From Marinilabilia rubra (lineage in GTDB: Bacteria > Bacteroidota > Bacteroidia > Bacteroidales > Marinilabiliaceae), in NCBI RefSeq assembly GCF_003121985.1, contig NZ_QEWP01000007.1, forward strand, positions 213,383 to 277,382: a stretch of DNA of 64,000 nucleotides, in the 5' to 3' direction. The stretch's first letter is position 1, and each line of letters opens with the position of its first letter. Shown here piece after piece: positions 19,633 through 29,620 of the stretch. The position numbers and the translations under genes are program-made. Below the pieces are notes generated by a model. The model searched no databases. It was not told where the DNA came from and saw nothing but the letters and a program-made list of their open reading frames with translations.

Positions 19633-19669
19633 AACTCCCTGCCTGCATGCATAATACCAGCAGGGAGTT
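19633..19669 (-). terminator. Intercistronic stem-loop between glycan-capture and enzyme genes
   Basis: AACTCCCTGC pairs with GCAGGGAGTT (10 bp) across a 17-nt loop. On the minus strand the stem is followed by TTATATC, a weak U-tract. It stands between the surface-binding lipoprotein and the GH31 gene. It may partly terminate, or protect the 3' end of the SusC-SusD-binding-protein segment, so that capture proteins are made in excess over enzymes. Confidence 0.55.
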
Positions 19670-19698
19670 ATAGCATAATAAGCAAATTTGAAACGAGT

Positions 19699-20463
19699 TT
19701 ACTCGGCCGGTTGTACGGTAATCGTTAACTCTTTAATTGTCCGTTCTAAATCATACTCATCTCCGGAAGAAGATCTATCGTCCTGATAGCCGGAACCTGA
19801 ATAGATTTTATCACTAACATCAGTAGCAATAAGTGTGGCAGTATAAGTTCCCGGCTCACTATAGGCATACTCAAAGGTTTTATCATACCGGTTAATGGCA
19901 AATCCGGTTGAAAATCCTTCCTCAGGTGCAAGAACAACACTGTGGTCTTCATAAAACAGGTCAACCATATCTCGGGCAACATTTTGAGCTAAACTGTTAT
20001 CGTCGCCATTATTAAGCTCAATCAACATAAGAAAAGCTTCATACGCGGCGGTTTCTTTATTGGTGTATTTTTTACCAACTACAGTTCCTAAATCTTCAAG
20101 AATGGTTTGAGTATTTACGGGTGTAACACCTTCCGCTAAATCCGCATTATAATCATCCACTATTCCGGTTAACCAGGGTGTTAAGCTAGTTATGCTATCA
20201 GCAGTAAGCATTACCTCTTCCTGATCCAGATCCAGACCTGCTGTAATGGCAAGGTGACTGCTTTCAAAATTATGCAAACTATCTCCCGTAAATATAGCAT
20301 AGGTTTGTGCATCTCCAGTGACTGTAAAAGTAACCGTTTCACCAACCTGAACATTAACTTTATCAGCCGTAAAGCTGACTTCCGGACTTTCTATATCTTT
20401 GCTACAACTCACTATCGTCATCATAACAAAGAGTATTGCTAAAGACTTTATATTATCTATCAT
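19699..20463 (-). CDS. Surface glycan-binding lipoprotein (SusE/F position)
   Basis: The 254-residue lipoprotein has lipobox IVSC. Residues about 27-60 form a PKD/DUF5017-like beta-sandwich start (VSFTADKVNVQVGETVTFTV), and the C-terminus has a second such edge (FEYAYSEPGTYTATLIATD). The middle is helical and acidic with no known domain. It lies 30 nt after SusD, where Bacteroidota PULs usually encode a surface glycan-binding protein that helps hold the polymer near the SusCD transporter. No catalytic residues are apparent. Function is inferred mainly from position. Confidence 0.7.
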   Translation of the reverse strand: MIDNIKSLAILFVMMTIVSCSKDIESPEVSFTADKVNVQVGETVTFTVTGDAQTYAIFTGDSLHNFESSHLAITAGLDLDQEEVMLTADSITSLTPWLTGIVDDYNADLAEGVTPVNTQTILEDLGTVVGKKYTNKETAAYEAFLMLIELNNGDDNSLAQNVARDMVDLFYEDHSVVLAPEEGFSTGFAINRYDKTFEYAYSEPGTYTATLIATDVSDKIYSGSGYQDDRSSSGDEYDLERTIKELTITVQPAE

Positions 20464-20492
20464 TGTTATATTCCTTTCAATTAGTAATAAAA

Positions 20493-22109
20493 TTAGTATC
20501 CAGGGTTCTGCTCCAATGCCGGATTCGCATTGATGTCAGAAATTGGAATGGGCAGCAACATATGATGTTCTGATACATTATTGGCTGTGGCTCCCCATGC
20601 ATCTTCGGGTCTTGTTCGCCCCGGAGGGGTATAAGTTGCCAGGAACTGAATATTCTCCACCAACTTGCCCCAGCGCACCAGGTCAAACCATCTTTTGCAT
20701 TCGCCCCCTAATTCACGGGCACGTTCCAACATGATGTATTCCTTCATAGATTCGTAATCAGGATAATCGATTGAAGAAATATCCGGAAGGATGCTTCCAT
20801 CATAGGTTAACTCTCTTGGTAAAGGATCATTATGAAGAGCCTCCCTGGTTCCGTCACCGTTGACATTACGTGCCCTTCTTCTCAACACATTAAGTGCTTC
20901 AAACACCTCTTCATTAGGTCCGTTATTCACTTCATTCAAGGCTTCAGCATAAATCAGAAATACTTCAGCATACCTTAACACAGGCCAATGAATATCATGA
21001 TCTGTAGCCACAAAGTCGGAACTGCGCACCGGCCAACGTCTGTACTTCCCTATTTTCCATGGTTGCCAGTTCATTTCGGGGTAATCTGTTTTTAACGTAC
21101 CATTACCTTGAACACGTACATGACATGAAGTCCACTCCTGCCTAACCAGATCAGAAGGTTCATAAATGGTATGAAAGTATTGGGTTGAAATGACATTTCC
21201 CCAGCTACCTCCTTTTGCCGGAGGCCCCTGAAGCCCCATGTGCATCCCAATATAGTTACCTTCTTCCACCCCACCATCTTTAAACTGTACATCAAAAACA
21301 ATTTCATCGTTGTTTTTATTTTCTTCTGCAAAGGCATCAGGGAAATAGGGACATAATTGATAACGACCATCTGAGATAACTTCACCGGCCAGTGTTGCAG
21401 CTGATTGAAAATCGGCTAATCCATCACCTGTGCCATCTCTTTTCGCCATACTTCCCCGGGTAAGATAAACCTTTGCCAGCAATGTTTTGGCTGAACCCAC
21501 TGTTGCTCTGCCTGCAACAGCTTCTCCTTTTACATCCAAATGTTCTATTCCAAATTCTAAATCCTCGATAATTTTATCGTACACCATATCCACCGGATCC
21601 CTTGGCACTTGCAGATTTTCCAGAGAATTGGTTTCTGTTTCCATAAAAGGAACATCACCAAAATAACGCACCAGGTTAAAATAGAATAAAGCTCTTAGAA
21701 AGCGGGCTTCTGCAACCAGTGTGTTCCTCCGGTCTACATCCATATCAATATTGGGAACATGGGTGATGGCAGCATTGGCCTCATTAATCCCCTGAAAATG
21801 ATCTTTCCAGATAGGAGCAATAACCTGAGTGTTTTCTGCAGTAAAAGAATAGGTTCCTATTCCTCCCTGGGTATTCCAGGTAGCAGTACGAATAATATCG
21901 GTAGTTAAATACTGTTGATTCTGACCGTAAACACCATTCCTCTGAAGAGCGTTGTATGCACCAATAACTGCAGCTTCAGCATGGTCTGCTGTTTGATAAT
22001 AGTTTTCCGGTGATGCCTGAGATTTTGGAACCTCTTCCAGGAAATCCTGACATGAACTAAAAACAGTAGCCAATGCCAGAAATATCATTAAATATTTTAT
22101 AGTTTGCAT
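20493..22109 (-). CDS. SusD/RagB-family nutrient-binding lipoprotein
   Basis: The 538-residue protein has lipobox FSSC followed by QDFLEEVPKSQASPENYY, the standard SusD start. The TPR-like helical region (EAAVIGAYNALQ, ARFLRALFYFNLVRYFGDVP) and the C-terminal hallmarks (RYAEVFLIYAEALNE, RARELGGECKRWFDLVRWG, LPIPISDINANPALEQNPGY) are all present. SusD forms the lid of the SusCD outer-membrane transporter and binds oligosaccharides. It is 17 nt downstream of SusC. Length and motif set are typical and complete. Confidence 0.96.
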   Translation of the reverse strand: MQTIKYLMIFLALATVFSSCQDFLEEVPKSQASPENYYQTADHAEAAVIGAYNALQRNGVYGQNQQYLTTDIIRTATWNTQGGIGTYSFTAENTQVIAPIWKDHFQGINEANAAITHVPNIDMDVDRRNTLVAEARFLRALFYFNLVRYFGDVPFMETETNSLENLQVPRDPVDMVYDKIIEDLEFGIEHLDVKGEAVAGRATVGSAKTLLAKVYLTRGSMAKRDGTGDGLADFQSAATLAGEVISDGRYQLCPYFPDAFAEENKNNDEIVFDVQFKDGGVEEGNYIGMHMGLQGPPAKGGSWGNVISTQYFHTIYEPSDLVRQEWTSCHVRVQGNGTLKTDYPEMNWQPWKIGKYRRWPVRSSDFVATDHDIHWPVLRYAEVFLIYAEALNEVNNGPNEEVFEALNVLRRRARNVNGDGTREALHNDPLPRELTYDGSILPDISSIDYPDYESMKEYIMLERARELGGECKRWFDLVRWGKLVENIQFLATYTPPGRTRPEDAWGATANNVSEHHMLLPIPISDINANPALEQNPGY

Positions 22110-22126
22110 TTCTTCGAAATTTAAGA

Positions 22127-25100
22127 TTAAAAACTAATGGATGCACCTAAAGTATAAGTAGTGGATCTTGGGTATGAACCGAGGTCAACACCAGGTCCAA
22201 CTTTTGCTACTGTACCCCAACCGGTACTTACTTCAGGATCGTACCAACTGTAACGCGTAATCATAAACGGATTATCAACCCTTGCAAAAACTCTTAATTT
22301 ATTCACATTCACTCGCGTTAATATTGGTTTTGGCAGGGTATACCCAAGGGTAATATAATCACACTTCAAAAAGGACCCGTCCTCAACATAACTGCTTCGC
22401 ATCAGGTTTGAATAGGTGTCGGGGACTGAACCATGAACTGTTCCTTCCGGATTTAAAGGAGAATAAGCATGGTCTGCATATCCTTGCAAGGTGTTCCAGT
22501 TACCCCTTCCTACTCTGTCCAGGAAACTTACGTTACCATTGATTACATCATTTCCATAGCTCCAACGCAGGAAGAAACTTAAATCAAAATTCTTGTAATT
22601 AAATTCATTATTCAACCCACCAATAAAATCAGGTGTCGTATTGCCAATCAACACTTTATCCGCAGGTGTTACTACTCCATCACCATTAACATCCTTAAGC
22701 TTAACCTGTCCTACCTCGTTTTCCAGCATAACCATATCTGGACTATTGGCAATTTCATTCTCACTATTTAGCACTTCATCCTCAATATATCCATAAAACC
22801 GGCCTACAGGTTCACCTACACGAATAACCACCTCATCTTCAATCTTGTGATAGAACTTACGTGAAAAGAACATTTCGTCTCTTTCCCCCAGGTCCAGCAC
22901 TTCACTTCTGTTTAAAGAATAGGTAAATGCAGTGGTCCATTTGAAATCTTTGTTGTCAATATTTACGGTATTAATGGCCAACTCAAATCCCTTGTTACTG
23001 ATGGATCCCACGTTTTGAATTGCAGTATTAAACCCAGAGGTATTGGGCAGCTGAACTTCCAGCAGCAGGTCATTGGTTTCTTTATAGTATGCCTCTGCTG
23101 TAACCAGTAAGCGATTTTTGAAGAACCCCAAATCCATTCCCACATTGTATTGTTGGGTGGTTTCCCATTTTAGATCAGGATTTGCAATTCTCCCGGGAAC
23201 CATTCCCACATATACAGATTCATCAAATACATATTTCTCTGTAGAGAGATTTGCAAGTGACTGGTAAGTCGGGATCTGATTATTACCGGTTACACCATAA
23301 GATAATCTTAGTTTCAATAAATCAAAAGTGTTTAAATCTTTAATAAACCCTTCCTCTGAGGCTAACCAACCAATAGCGGCACTGGGGAAATATCCCCACT
23401 TATTGTTTTCTCCGAATTTCGAAGAACCATCCGCTCGAAATGATGCCGTTAATAAATACTTACCTTTATAGTTATATCCCAAACGCCCCATGTAAGACAT
23501 CATGCTATTATCCGAATATATATTCGAAGGAAAGTAAGGAGTAACCACAGACGATAAGTCGTAGACACCCCGGGATTCATCTTCAAACCCTTCAGCACCA
23601 AAGCGTTTATCGGTCATCTCAAACTTCTTAGCTTCAAATACTGTGGTAACATTAAAGCTGTGGTCGTTGACTCTTTTGTTGAAGTTGAAACGTGCCTGGT
23701 AGGCAGTATTTAACATTTTACGATTTCGGAAGTTGGCAAAGCCTCCAACACGATAACCTCTCCTTACGGAAGAAGGATAAAACTCATGAGAATCATCGCT
23801 AAAACTATTGAGCCCATAGCTGGTATAGAAATTCAAGCCATTGGCAATCTTGTATTGGAAAAACATATTTCCAATCATACGCTCAGTGGCAGATGAGATA
23901 TCCACTTCATCCATATAGGTCAAAACATTCTCATTGTTCCAGGTATATGTTTCAGCCTCTTCATCTATCTGATCAATATCATAATCTTCCGGCATGAAAG
24001 GATTTATCTGGAAAGCGGTTTTGACCACGGCGCTTTCATCCCAGCTATTGACCATTCCATTGCTCTCAGCTTTAGAATATTTAAGAGAAGCACCAATCTT
24101 AATTCTTTTCCCAATTTCCTGTTCCAGATTGGCATTCAAATTAAAACGCTCAAAATCGGAGTTTTGTAATACCCCCTCCTGACCAAGGTAGCTCCCTGAA
24201 AGGCGATATTGCATACCTTCAGAACCACCACTAAAGCTAACATCAGCTTTATGCGTCTCACCTTGTCGCGTAATTCTGTCAATCCATACATTCCCGGGCT
24301 GCCCGGAATCTTTAATCTGCTGCCAGGCACCTGTATAGACAGTGGGATCATAAAATTGCGTAATTGGTCCCTTCTCAATCTGCCAGTTCAAATATTCATC
24401 GGGGCTTAAAATATTGGGGACATTGGTCATTTCAGACAATCCATAGCTGTAATTAACATCGATACTTGGACGACCTGCTTTACCAAGCTTGGTGGTGATT
24501 ATAATAACGCCATTGGCACCCTCTGCTCCATAAATTGCGGTTGAAGACGCATCCTTTAAAATCTCCATCGACTCAATATCATTGGGATTCAAATCAGCCA
24601 GAGGATTCTGATTTGGGTTACTGTCATCGGGTACAATCGGAAATCCATCGATAACATACAAAGGCTGATTACCTCCTGTTAAGGTAGAACCACCCCTGAT
24701 AAGAACTTTTACACCTGCACCGGGGCCGTTATCGGTTTGTGTAACCTGTACTCCCGCAACACGACCGGCTAAGGCACTTTGCATTGACACCGGGCTTCCT
24801 TTGTCCATACTGGAGCCTTTCACAGAAGCCACCGCACCTGTAAGGTCACGCTTCTTCATTGTACCGTAACCAACCACTACCACTTCATCCAAATCAACGA
24901 TATCAGGTCTTAATGATATGTCAATCTGCTGTTGGGTCCCAACTTCCACTGTTTGAGCCTCAAATCCGATAAAGCTAAAGGTCATTTTTGTATCAGGACC
25001 ATCAACTTCAAGGGAATAATTTCCATCCATGTCGGTGATAGTACCAGTACTGGTACCCTCAATAACGATTGACACACCCGGAATTGGCTCTTGATTTTCC

Positions 25101-25225
25101 TTATCAATCACCCTACCAGTTACTACACGTTCCTGCGAATAGGCACTAATCGGAATAAAGCACCACAATAGTATTGCGGATAACTTTATTAATAGGTGAA
25201 CACGTCGGTTTAATTTTTCTTTCAT
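22127..25225 (-). CDS. SusC/RagA-family TonB-linked outer-membrane transporter
   Basis: The start is set at the ATG at 25225 (1032 residues); the longest frame begins at TTG eight codons upstream. A signal peptide ends near SAYSQ. Next come the carboxypeptidase-like regulatory domain (VTGRVIDKENQEPIPGVS), a TonB-box/plug segment (VVVGYGTMKKRDLTGAVASV; LYVIDGFPI; IYGAEGANGVIIITTK) and a long beta-barrel ending in TLGASISF with a terminal aromatic. It imports oligosaccharides released by the surface enzymes. It is the first gene of the minus-strand PUL operon, and the divergent hybrid regulator lies 257 bp away. Confidence 0.97.
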   Translation of the reverse strand: MKEKLNRRVHLLIKLSAILLWCFIPISAYSQERVVTGRVIDKENQEPIPGVSIVIEGTSTGTITDMDGNYSLEVDGPDTKMTFSFIGFEAQTVEVGTQQQIDISLRPDIVDLDEVVVVGYGTMKKRDLTGAVASVKGSSMDKGSPVSMQSALAGRVAGVQVTQTDNGPGAGVKVLIRGGSTLTGGNQPLYVIDGFPIVPDDSNPNQNPLADLNPNDIESMEILKDASSTAIYGAEGANGVIIITTKLGKAGRPSIDVNYSYGLSEMTNVPNILSPDEYLNWQIEKGPITQFYDPTVYTGAWQQIKDSGQPGNVWIDRITRQGETHKADVSFSGGSEGMQYRLSGSYLGQEGVLQNSDFERFNLNANLEQEIGKRIKIGASLKYSKAESNGMVNSWDESAVVKTAFQINPFMPEDYDIDQIDEEAETYTWNNENVLTYMDEVDISSATERMIGNMFFQYKIANGLNFYTSYGLNSFSDDSHEFYPSSVRRGYRVGGFANFRNRKMLNTAYQARFNFNKRVNDHSFNVTTVFEAKKFEMTDKRFGAEGFEDESRGVYDLSSVVTPYFPSNIYSDNSMMSYMGRLGYNYKGKYLLTASFRADGSSKFGENNKWGYFPSAAIGWLASEEGFIKDLNTFDLLKLRLSYGVTGNNQIPTYQSLANLSTEKYVFDESVYVGMVPGRIANPDLKWETTQQYNVGMDLGFFKNRLLVTAEAYYKETNDLLLEVQLPNTSGFNTAIQNVGSISNKGFELAINTVNIDNKDFKWTTAFTYSLNRSEVLDLGERDEMFFSRKFYHKIEDEVVIRVGEPVGRFYGYIEDEVLNSENEIANSPDMVMLENEVGQVKLKDVNGDGVVTPADKVLIGNTTPDFIGGLNNEFNYKNFDLSFFLRWSYGNDVINGNVSFLDRVGRGNWNTLQGYADHAYSPLNPEGTVHGSVPDTYSNLMRSSYVEDGSFLKCDYITLGYTLPKPILTRVNVNKLRVFARVDNPFMITRYSWYDPEVSTGWGTVAKVGPGVDLGSYPRSTTYTLGASISF

Positions 25226-25482
25226 AGATTTTAAAATTAATTGCTTCAAAATTAACTTATGCCTTTATCCAACCTTTTAGGATAAAACACAAATTTTACC
25301 TTCTCCAATGCAAATTAACTTCTTTTAAGAGTCATGGATGGTTCTAAAAAATACCGTCCTATGGTGCAAATTTGTTCTCTATTGGATAGTTTTTGTTCGG
25401 GATGTGGGCGAATTTTGTTCACCCCGGGATTTGCTATATTATTACTGGAATTTAAAAGGTTTTATTTTGTATTATTGTGTTT
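25226..25482. promoter_or_regulatory. Divergent control region between susC-type operon and hybrid regulator
   Basis: This 257-bp AT-rich spacer must hold the promoters of both divergent units and the operator for the AraC-type output domain of the hybrid regulator. Two similar segments, TGGTGCAAATTTG near 25360 and CAATGCAAATTAAC near 25306, could be part of such a site. Toward SusC, TAAAATTTG resembles the Bacteroidota -7 element TAnnTTTG with one extra base. No exact consensus promoter is found on either strand, so only the region is claimed. Confidence 0.5.
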
Positions 25483-28400
25483 ATGAGAAAAAAAGGTAAA
25501 ATCGCTACAGTTTGTCTTTTGTTGTTCGTAAGTGTTAGTATCCACTCACAAAACAGACGATTTCATCATATAACCTCTAAAGACGGGCTTTCGCAAAGTG
25601 AGGTTTATTGCTTTTTGAAAGACAGCAGGGGTTTTATGTGGTTTGGAACCGTTGATGGATTAAATTGTTATGATGGTTATAGCATAAAAACCTTTACCAC
25701 CAACAGGAATAATCCACAATCGCTTAGTAATAATACAATACATAGTCTTGTGGAAGATAGCCATGGGCGTATATGGATTGGCACCGACGACGGATTAAAT
25801 ATGTATAATCCTAAAACCGAGTCAATAAACCAAATTACGCCTGATTCAATCTCAAACAACAAGTTAACTGTAAATGACCTTCTTGTATATGAAGATCATT
25901 TATTTATGGGCACCAGAAATGGGTTGTATAAAATTAAACTGGAAGACAACTATGAACAAGTTGATAGTTGCACCTTACAAAGTATAATTCTTGATTTCAC
26001 AGATGATTTATCAAATATCAATGTCATCAATTTAAAGTCATGCAGCAGAGGTGGGTTTTGGATGCAAACAGACAGTTATGTAAGCCGCATAATTGTTGAA
26101 TCTCATAGTAAAAAAGCAATTACTATTGAAACTCCTGTTCAGGATCCTTCTTTGGGCATGTTTGATTTTATTGAAGACACCGCAGGAAACTTGTGGGTGA
26201 CCTCCAATCGGAATGGGCTTATTAAATACAATTTTACGTCACAAAAAATCACTAACTATAATCCATCGGGTGCATCAGGGAAACCGTCTTCCTACAGATG
26301 CTCTGGTATTGAAATTGATAAAGAGGGTAACATCTGGATAGGTACGCTTGATAATGGTCTCAACTTAATTACAGCTGATCAAACAGATGAAGACAGTATT
26401 CGCTTCGAATACATCAAACATAACCCCTTCAATTCTTCCAGTTTAAATTCCAACCTTATTCGTGAATTATATGTTTCAAGAGATAAAGTAATATGGATTG
26501 GAACAATAGGCGCCGGTGTTAATTACTTTGACACTGATCAGAAAAAATTCAACCATTTAACCATTAATACATCCACAAATAGCGGTTCCAATTTTATCAG
26601 AGCGGTATACAACAATACGGATAAAGAAATATGGGCCGGTACACATAACAATGGCTTATATAAAATAAACAGAGCTACAAAAAAAATAAAAAAGCTGGGA
26701 CTTGAGAATATGACCGTCTTTTTTATTACAAAACATACTGATAATAGGAAACTTATATGCAGTGACGAGGGGCTGTTTTTAGTTGAAGAATCAAATAATG
26801 CAATAGACGTATTTAGTCATTTAAAAACCTTTGCCGCATTTTATATTACTAAAGGAATACAAGATTTTTACTGGCTGGCGACATTCAATGGCATTTATCG
26901 TTTAAAAATAATTGACAACAAAATAATCGTTGATGAAAACTACCCGCTAAAAACACCCAAATCCACTTCTCCACAAAATTGCAGGGTACTTCACTTTAAT
27001 AAATACAGGAATGAGTTGATGGTAGGTACCGAAGGAGGCGGGCTACATATTCTTACCCTCAATGACAAACACGAGGTTGTCAGGGATAAAATATACAGGA
27101 GTAGCAAACGGGAAGGGTCCATCAGTAATAATTACATCCGATCTATCACAAGGCATAGCAACGGCGATTTCTGGATAGGCACTTATGAAGGGCTAAACAA
27201 GATGATTAATGATTCCACATCAGAAAGAATTTTGTTCAAATGTTATACCAAAGACAATGGCTTGCCCAATAACATGATCCATTCAATTATTGAAGATGAT
27301 GAAGATAATTTATGGATTGGGACCAATAACGGCCTATCCAGGTTTGTTACCTCCAGGGAGCGCTTCATAAATTATTCTGTGAGCGACGGCATTCAGAGCA
27401 ATGAGTTTTCTGAACATACAGCTATCAAAACTGAAAACGGAGAAATAATAATGGGTGGTATTAATGGAATTACATCATTCTACCCTGAAAACATAACAAC
27501 CAGTGACAGAATGCCTCAAACAACAATTACCGATTTCTATATTGATGGTGAACGCATTAATCCGGGTGAGCGAATCGGGAAGGCTGTGCCATTAGATAAA
27601 GGCATTAGCATTTGTGACACCATTGTTCTTCTTCCGGACCAGAACAATATTGGTTTTGACTTTTCTTCCATGCTCTATCCTAATGCAGAAAAAATAAAAT
27701 ACGCCTATAAACTTGAGGGATTCGACAAGAACTGGCAATATACTGATGTTACTAAAAGACACGCCAATTATACAAATCTAAAACACGGGCAATATACTTT
27801 TAAAATCAAATCAACAAACAGTGACGGGATCTGGGAAAAAGATGCCGAAGAGCTGGTTATCTTTATTAAAACGCCATTCATTTACACCTGGTATGCTTAC
27901 GTTTTATACCTGATAGCTATCGTATTAATTTTTATCTACTTTTCATATTACACAATCATTCGCTATACCACAAAAAGCAAACTATTATTAGAGCAGGAAC
28001 ACAATCAAAAAGTAAACGTTCTTAATAAATTAAGAACTGAGTTCTTTATTAACATATCTCACGACCTGCGAACCCCCCTGACACTGATAAAAGGTCCACT
28101 TGAGAGTATACTTAAAAAGAATAACCTGAGTGAGGACACGAAGGAACAGCTCCTTTTAATAAAGCGAAATGTTAAGCGCCTGAATTACCTTATTGAACAA
28201 TTGTTGGATGTAAGAAAAGCAGAAAGCGGAAAACTCGTCACAAAATTGCAAACCCAGGATATTGTTGCATTTACTAAAGAAGAAATCTCACACTTTACAT
28301 ATGCCATTAGAAAAAAAGGACTGGACTATAAAGTCAGCAGTCCATCTCCAAATCTAATGCTCTCCTTTGACCCGGCTATGTTGTCAAAAGTCTACTTCAA

Positions 28401-29598
28401 CCTCATATCTAATGCCTTAAATTACACCGACTTTGGGGAGATCAACATTTCAATTTCAAAGGTTCAGAAGGAGGATCACCAAATTCTCAATGACTCAAAA
28501 TATCAATCCTTTGCAAAAATAGAGGTCAGTGATTCAGGCAAAGGTATTTCACCTGATAAATTAAATAAAATCTTTGACCGCTTCTACCAGGAAAAGAATG
28601 CATACGGAAAAGGATATGGTATCGGCTTGTCCCATACACGGGAACTCATCGAGGCTCACAAGGGCTATATTGAAGCTGAAAGTGAAGAAAACAATGGGAC
28701 AACCATCCGTTTCTTTATTCCTGACATGAACCTCTTAGTCACAGAAGAACAAAAAACATCATCTGGTGAAGACGATATTTTCAGAGGAAAGGAAGTGGAA
28801 GAGTTGAATGAAGAGCCAAAACCAATAAAAAACACCGCCAAAACAATTCTGGTTGTTGAAGACAATGCTGATATGCGATCCTACATCAAATCGGAGCTTA
28901 TTGAAGATTACAATGTTTTAGAAGCAGAAGATGGCATTAATGGCATCAATATGGCAGAAAACCATGATATAGACCTAATTATAAGCGACATAATGATGCC
29001 TAACATGGATGGGATGACGTATTGCCAGCGTATTAAAAGCAACCTCAAAACAAGTCATATTCCTTTTATCCTGTTAACCGCTAAAACCGATAATCAATCT
29101 AAATACAAAGGTATTGAAACCGGAGCAGATGACTATATTTCCAAGCCTTTCGATATGGAATATTTAGTCATCAGAATCAAGAATTTGCTTCAATCACGGG
29201 AGCATTTAAGGAAAGTTTTTCAAAGAAAAGGCACGACACTGGAACCATCATCTGTGACCGTAAACTCCATTGATGAAAAATTTTTAAAAGACCTATTGGA
29301 AGCCTTAGAGGAGGGAATACCTGATTCAGAGTTCAATGTAAGCTCGCTGGAAGAAAAGCTCGGCATGAGCCATTCCAACTTTTACAGAAAGGTAAAGAGT
29401 TTAACCGGGCAATCAGGTAAAGAACTATTGAATGAAATGCGAATGAGCAGAGCTAAGCAAATCCTGACAGAAAATAAGAATATAAGAATAGACGAAGTTG
29501 CTTATATGGTTGGATTTACCAGTCCCAAATACTTTGGCAAGAGTTTTAAAGAGGCATTTGGTGTAGCTCCGTCGGAGATGAAGGGTAAGAATGATTAA
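25483..29598 (+). CDS. Hybrid two-component system regulator (HTCS) of the PUL
   Basis: The start is set at the ATG at 25483, two codons after a GTG in the same frame, giving 1371 residues with a signal peptide (IATVCLLLFVSVSIHSQ). The periplasmic part is two seven-bladed reg_prop propellers (repeats of the FMWFGTVDGLN and IWIGTDDGLNMYN type) followed by a Y_Y_Y domain near 690-790. A membrane helix at about 800-825 leads to a HisKA domain (NISHDLRTPLTLIKG, His860), an ATPase domain (GKGISPDKLNKIFDRFYQ, GYGIGL), a receiver domain (phospho-acceptor Asp1169 in IISDIMMPNMDG) and a C-terminal AraC-type HTH (about 1265-1371). Such proteins bind an oligosaccharide in the periplasm and switch on the adjacent PUL. 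All catalytic blocks are intact. Confidence 0.96.
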   Translation: MRKKGKIATVCLLLFVSVSIHSQNRRFHHITSKDGLSQSEVYCFLKDSRGFMWFGTVDGLNCYDGYSIKTFTTNRNNPQSLSNNTIHSLVEDSHGRIWIGTDDGLNMYNPKTESINQITPDSISNNKLTVNDLLVYEDHLFMGTRNGLYKIKLEDNYEQVDSCTLQSIILDFTDDLSNINVINLKSCSRGGFWMQTDSYVSRIIVESHSKKAITIETPVQDPSLGMFDFIEDTAGNLWVTSNRNGLIKYNFTSQKITNYNPSGASGKPSSYRCSGIEIDKEGNIWIGTLDNGLNLITADQTDEDSIRFEYIKHNPFNSSSLNSNLIRELYVSRDKVIWIGTIGAGVNYFDTDQKKFNHLTINTSTNSGSNFIRAVYNNTDKEIWAGTHNNGLYKINRATKKIKKLGLENMTVFFITKHTDNRKLICSDEGLFLVEESNNAIDVFSHLKTFAAFYITKGIQDFYWLATFNGIYRLKIIDNKIIVDENYPLKTPKSTSPQNCRVLHFNKYRNELMVGTEGGGLHILTLNDKHEVVRDKIYRSSKREGSISNNYIRSITRHSNGDFWIGTYEGLNKMINDSTSERILFKCYTKDNGLPNNMIHSIIEDDEDNLWIGTNNGLSRFVTSRERFINYSVSDGIQSNEFSEHTAIKTENGEIIMGGINGITSFYPENITTSDRMPQTTITDFYIDGERINPGERIGKAVPLDKGISICDTIVLLPDQNNIGFDFSSMLYPNAEKIKYAYKLEGFDKNWQYTDVTKRHANYTNLKHGQYTFKIKSTNSDGIWEKDAEELVIFIKTPFIYTWYAYVLYLIAIVLIFIYFSYYTIIRYTTKSKLLLEQEHNQKVNVLNKLRTEFFINISHDLRTPLTLIKGPLESILKKNNLSEDTKEQLLLIKRNVKRLNYLIEQLLDVRKAESGKLVTKLQTQDIVAFTKEEISHFTYAIRKKGLDYKVSSPSPNLMLSFDPAMLSKVYFNLISNALNYTDFGEINISISKVQKEDHQILNDSKYQSFAKIEVSDSGKGISPDKLNKIFDRFYQEKNAYGKGYGIGLSHTRELIEAHKGYIEAESEENNGTTIRFFIPDMNLLVTEEQKTSSGEDDIFRGKEVEELNEEPKPIKNTAKTILVVEDNADMRSYIKSELIEDYNVLEAEDGINGINMAENHDIDLIISDIMMPNMDGMTYCQRIKSNLKTSHIPFILLTAKTDNQSKYKGIETGADDYISKPFDMEYLVIRIKNLLQSREHLRKVFQRKGTTLEPSSVTVNSIDEKFLKDLLEALEEGIPDSEFNVSSLEEKLGMSHSNFYRKVKSLTGQSGKELLNEMRMSRAKQILTENKNIRIDEVAYMVGFTSPKYFGKSFKEAFGVAPSEMKGKND

Positions 29599-29620
29599 AG
29601 CAGATTATTACTATAGAAGT

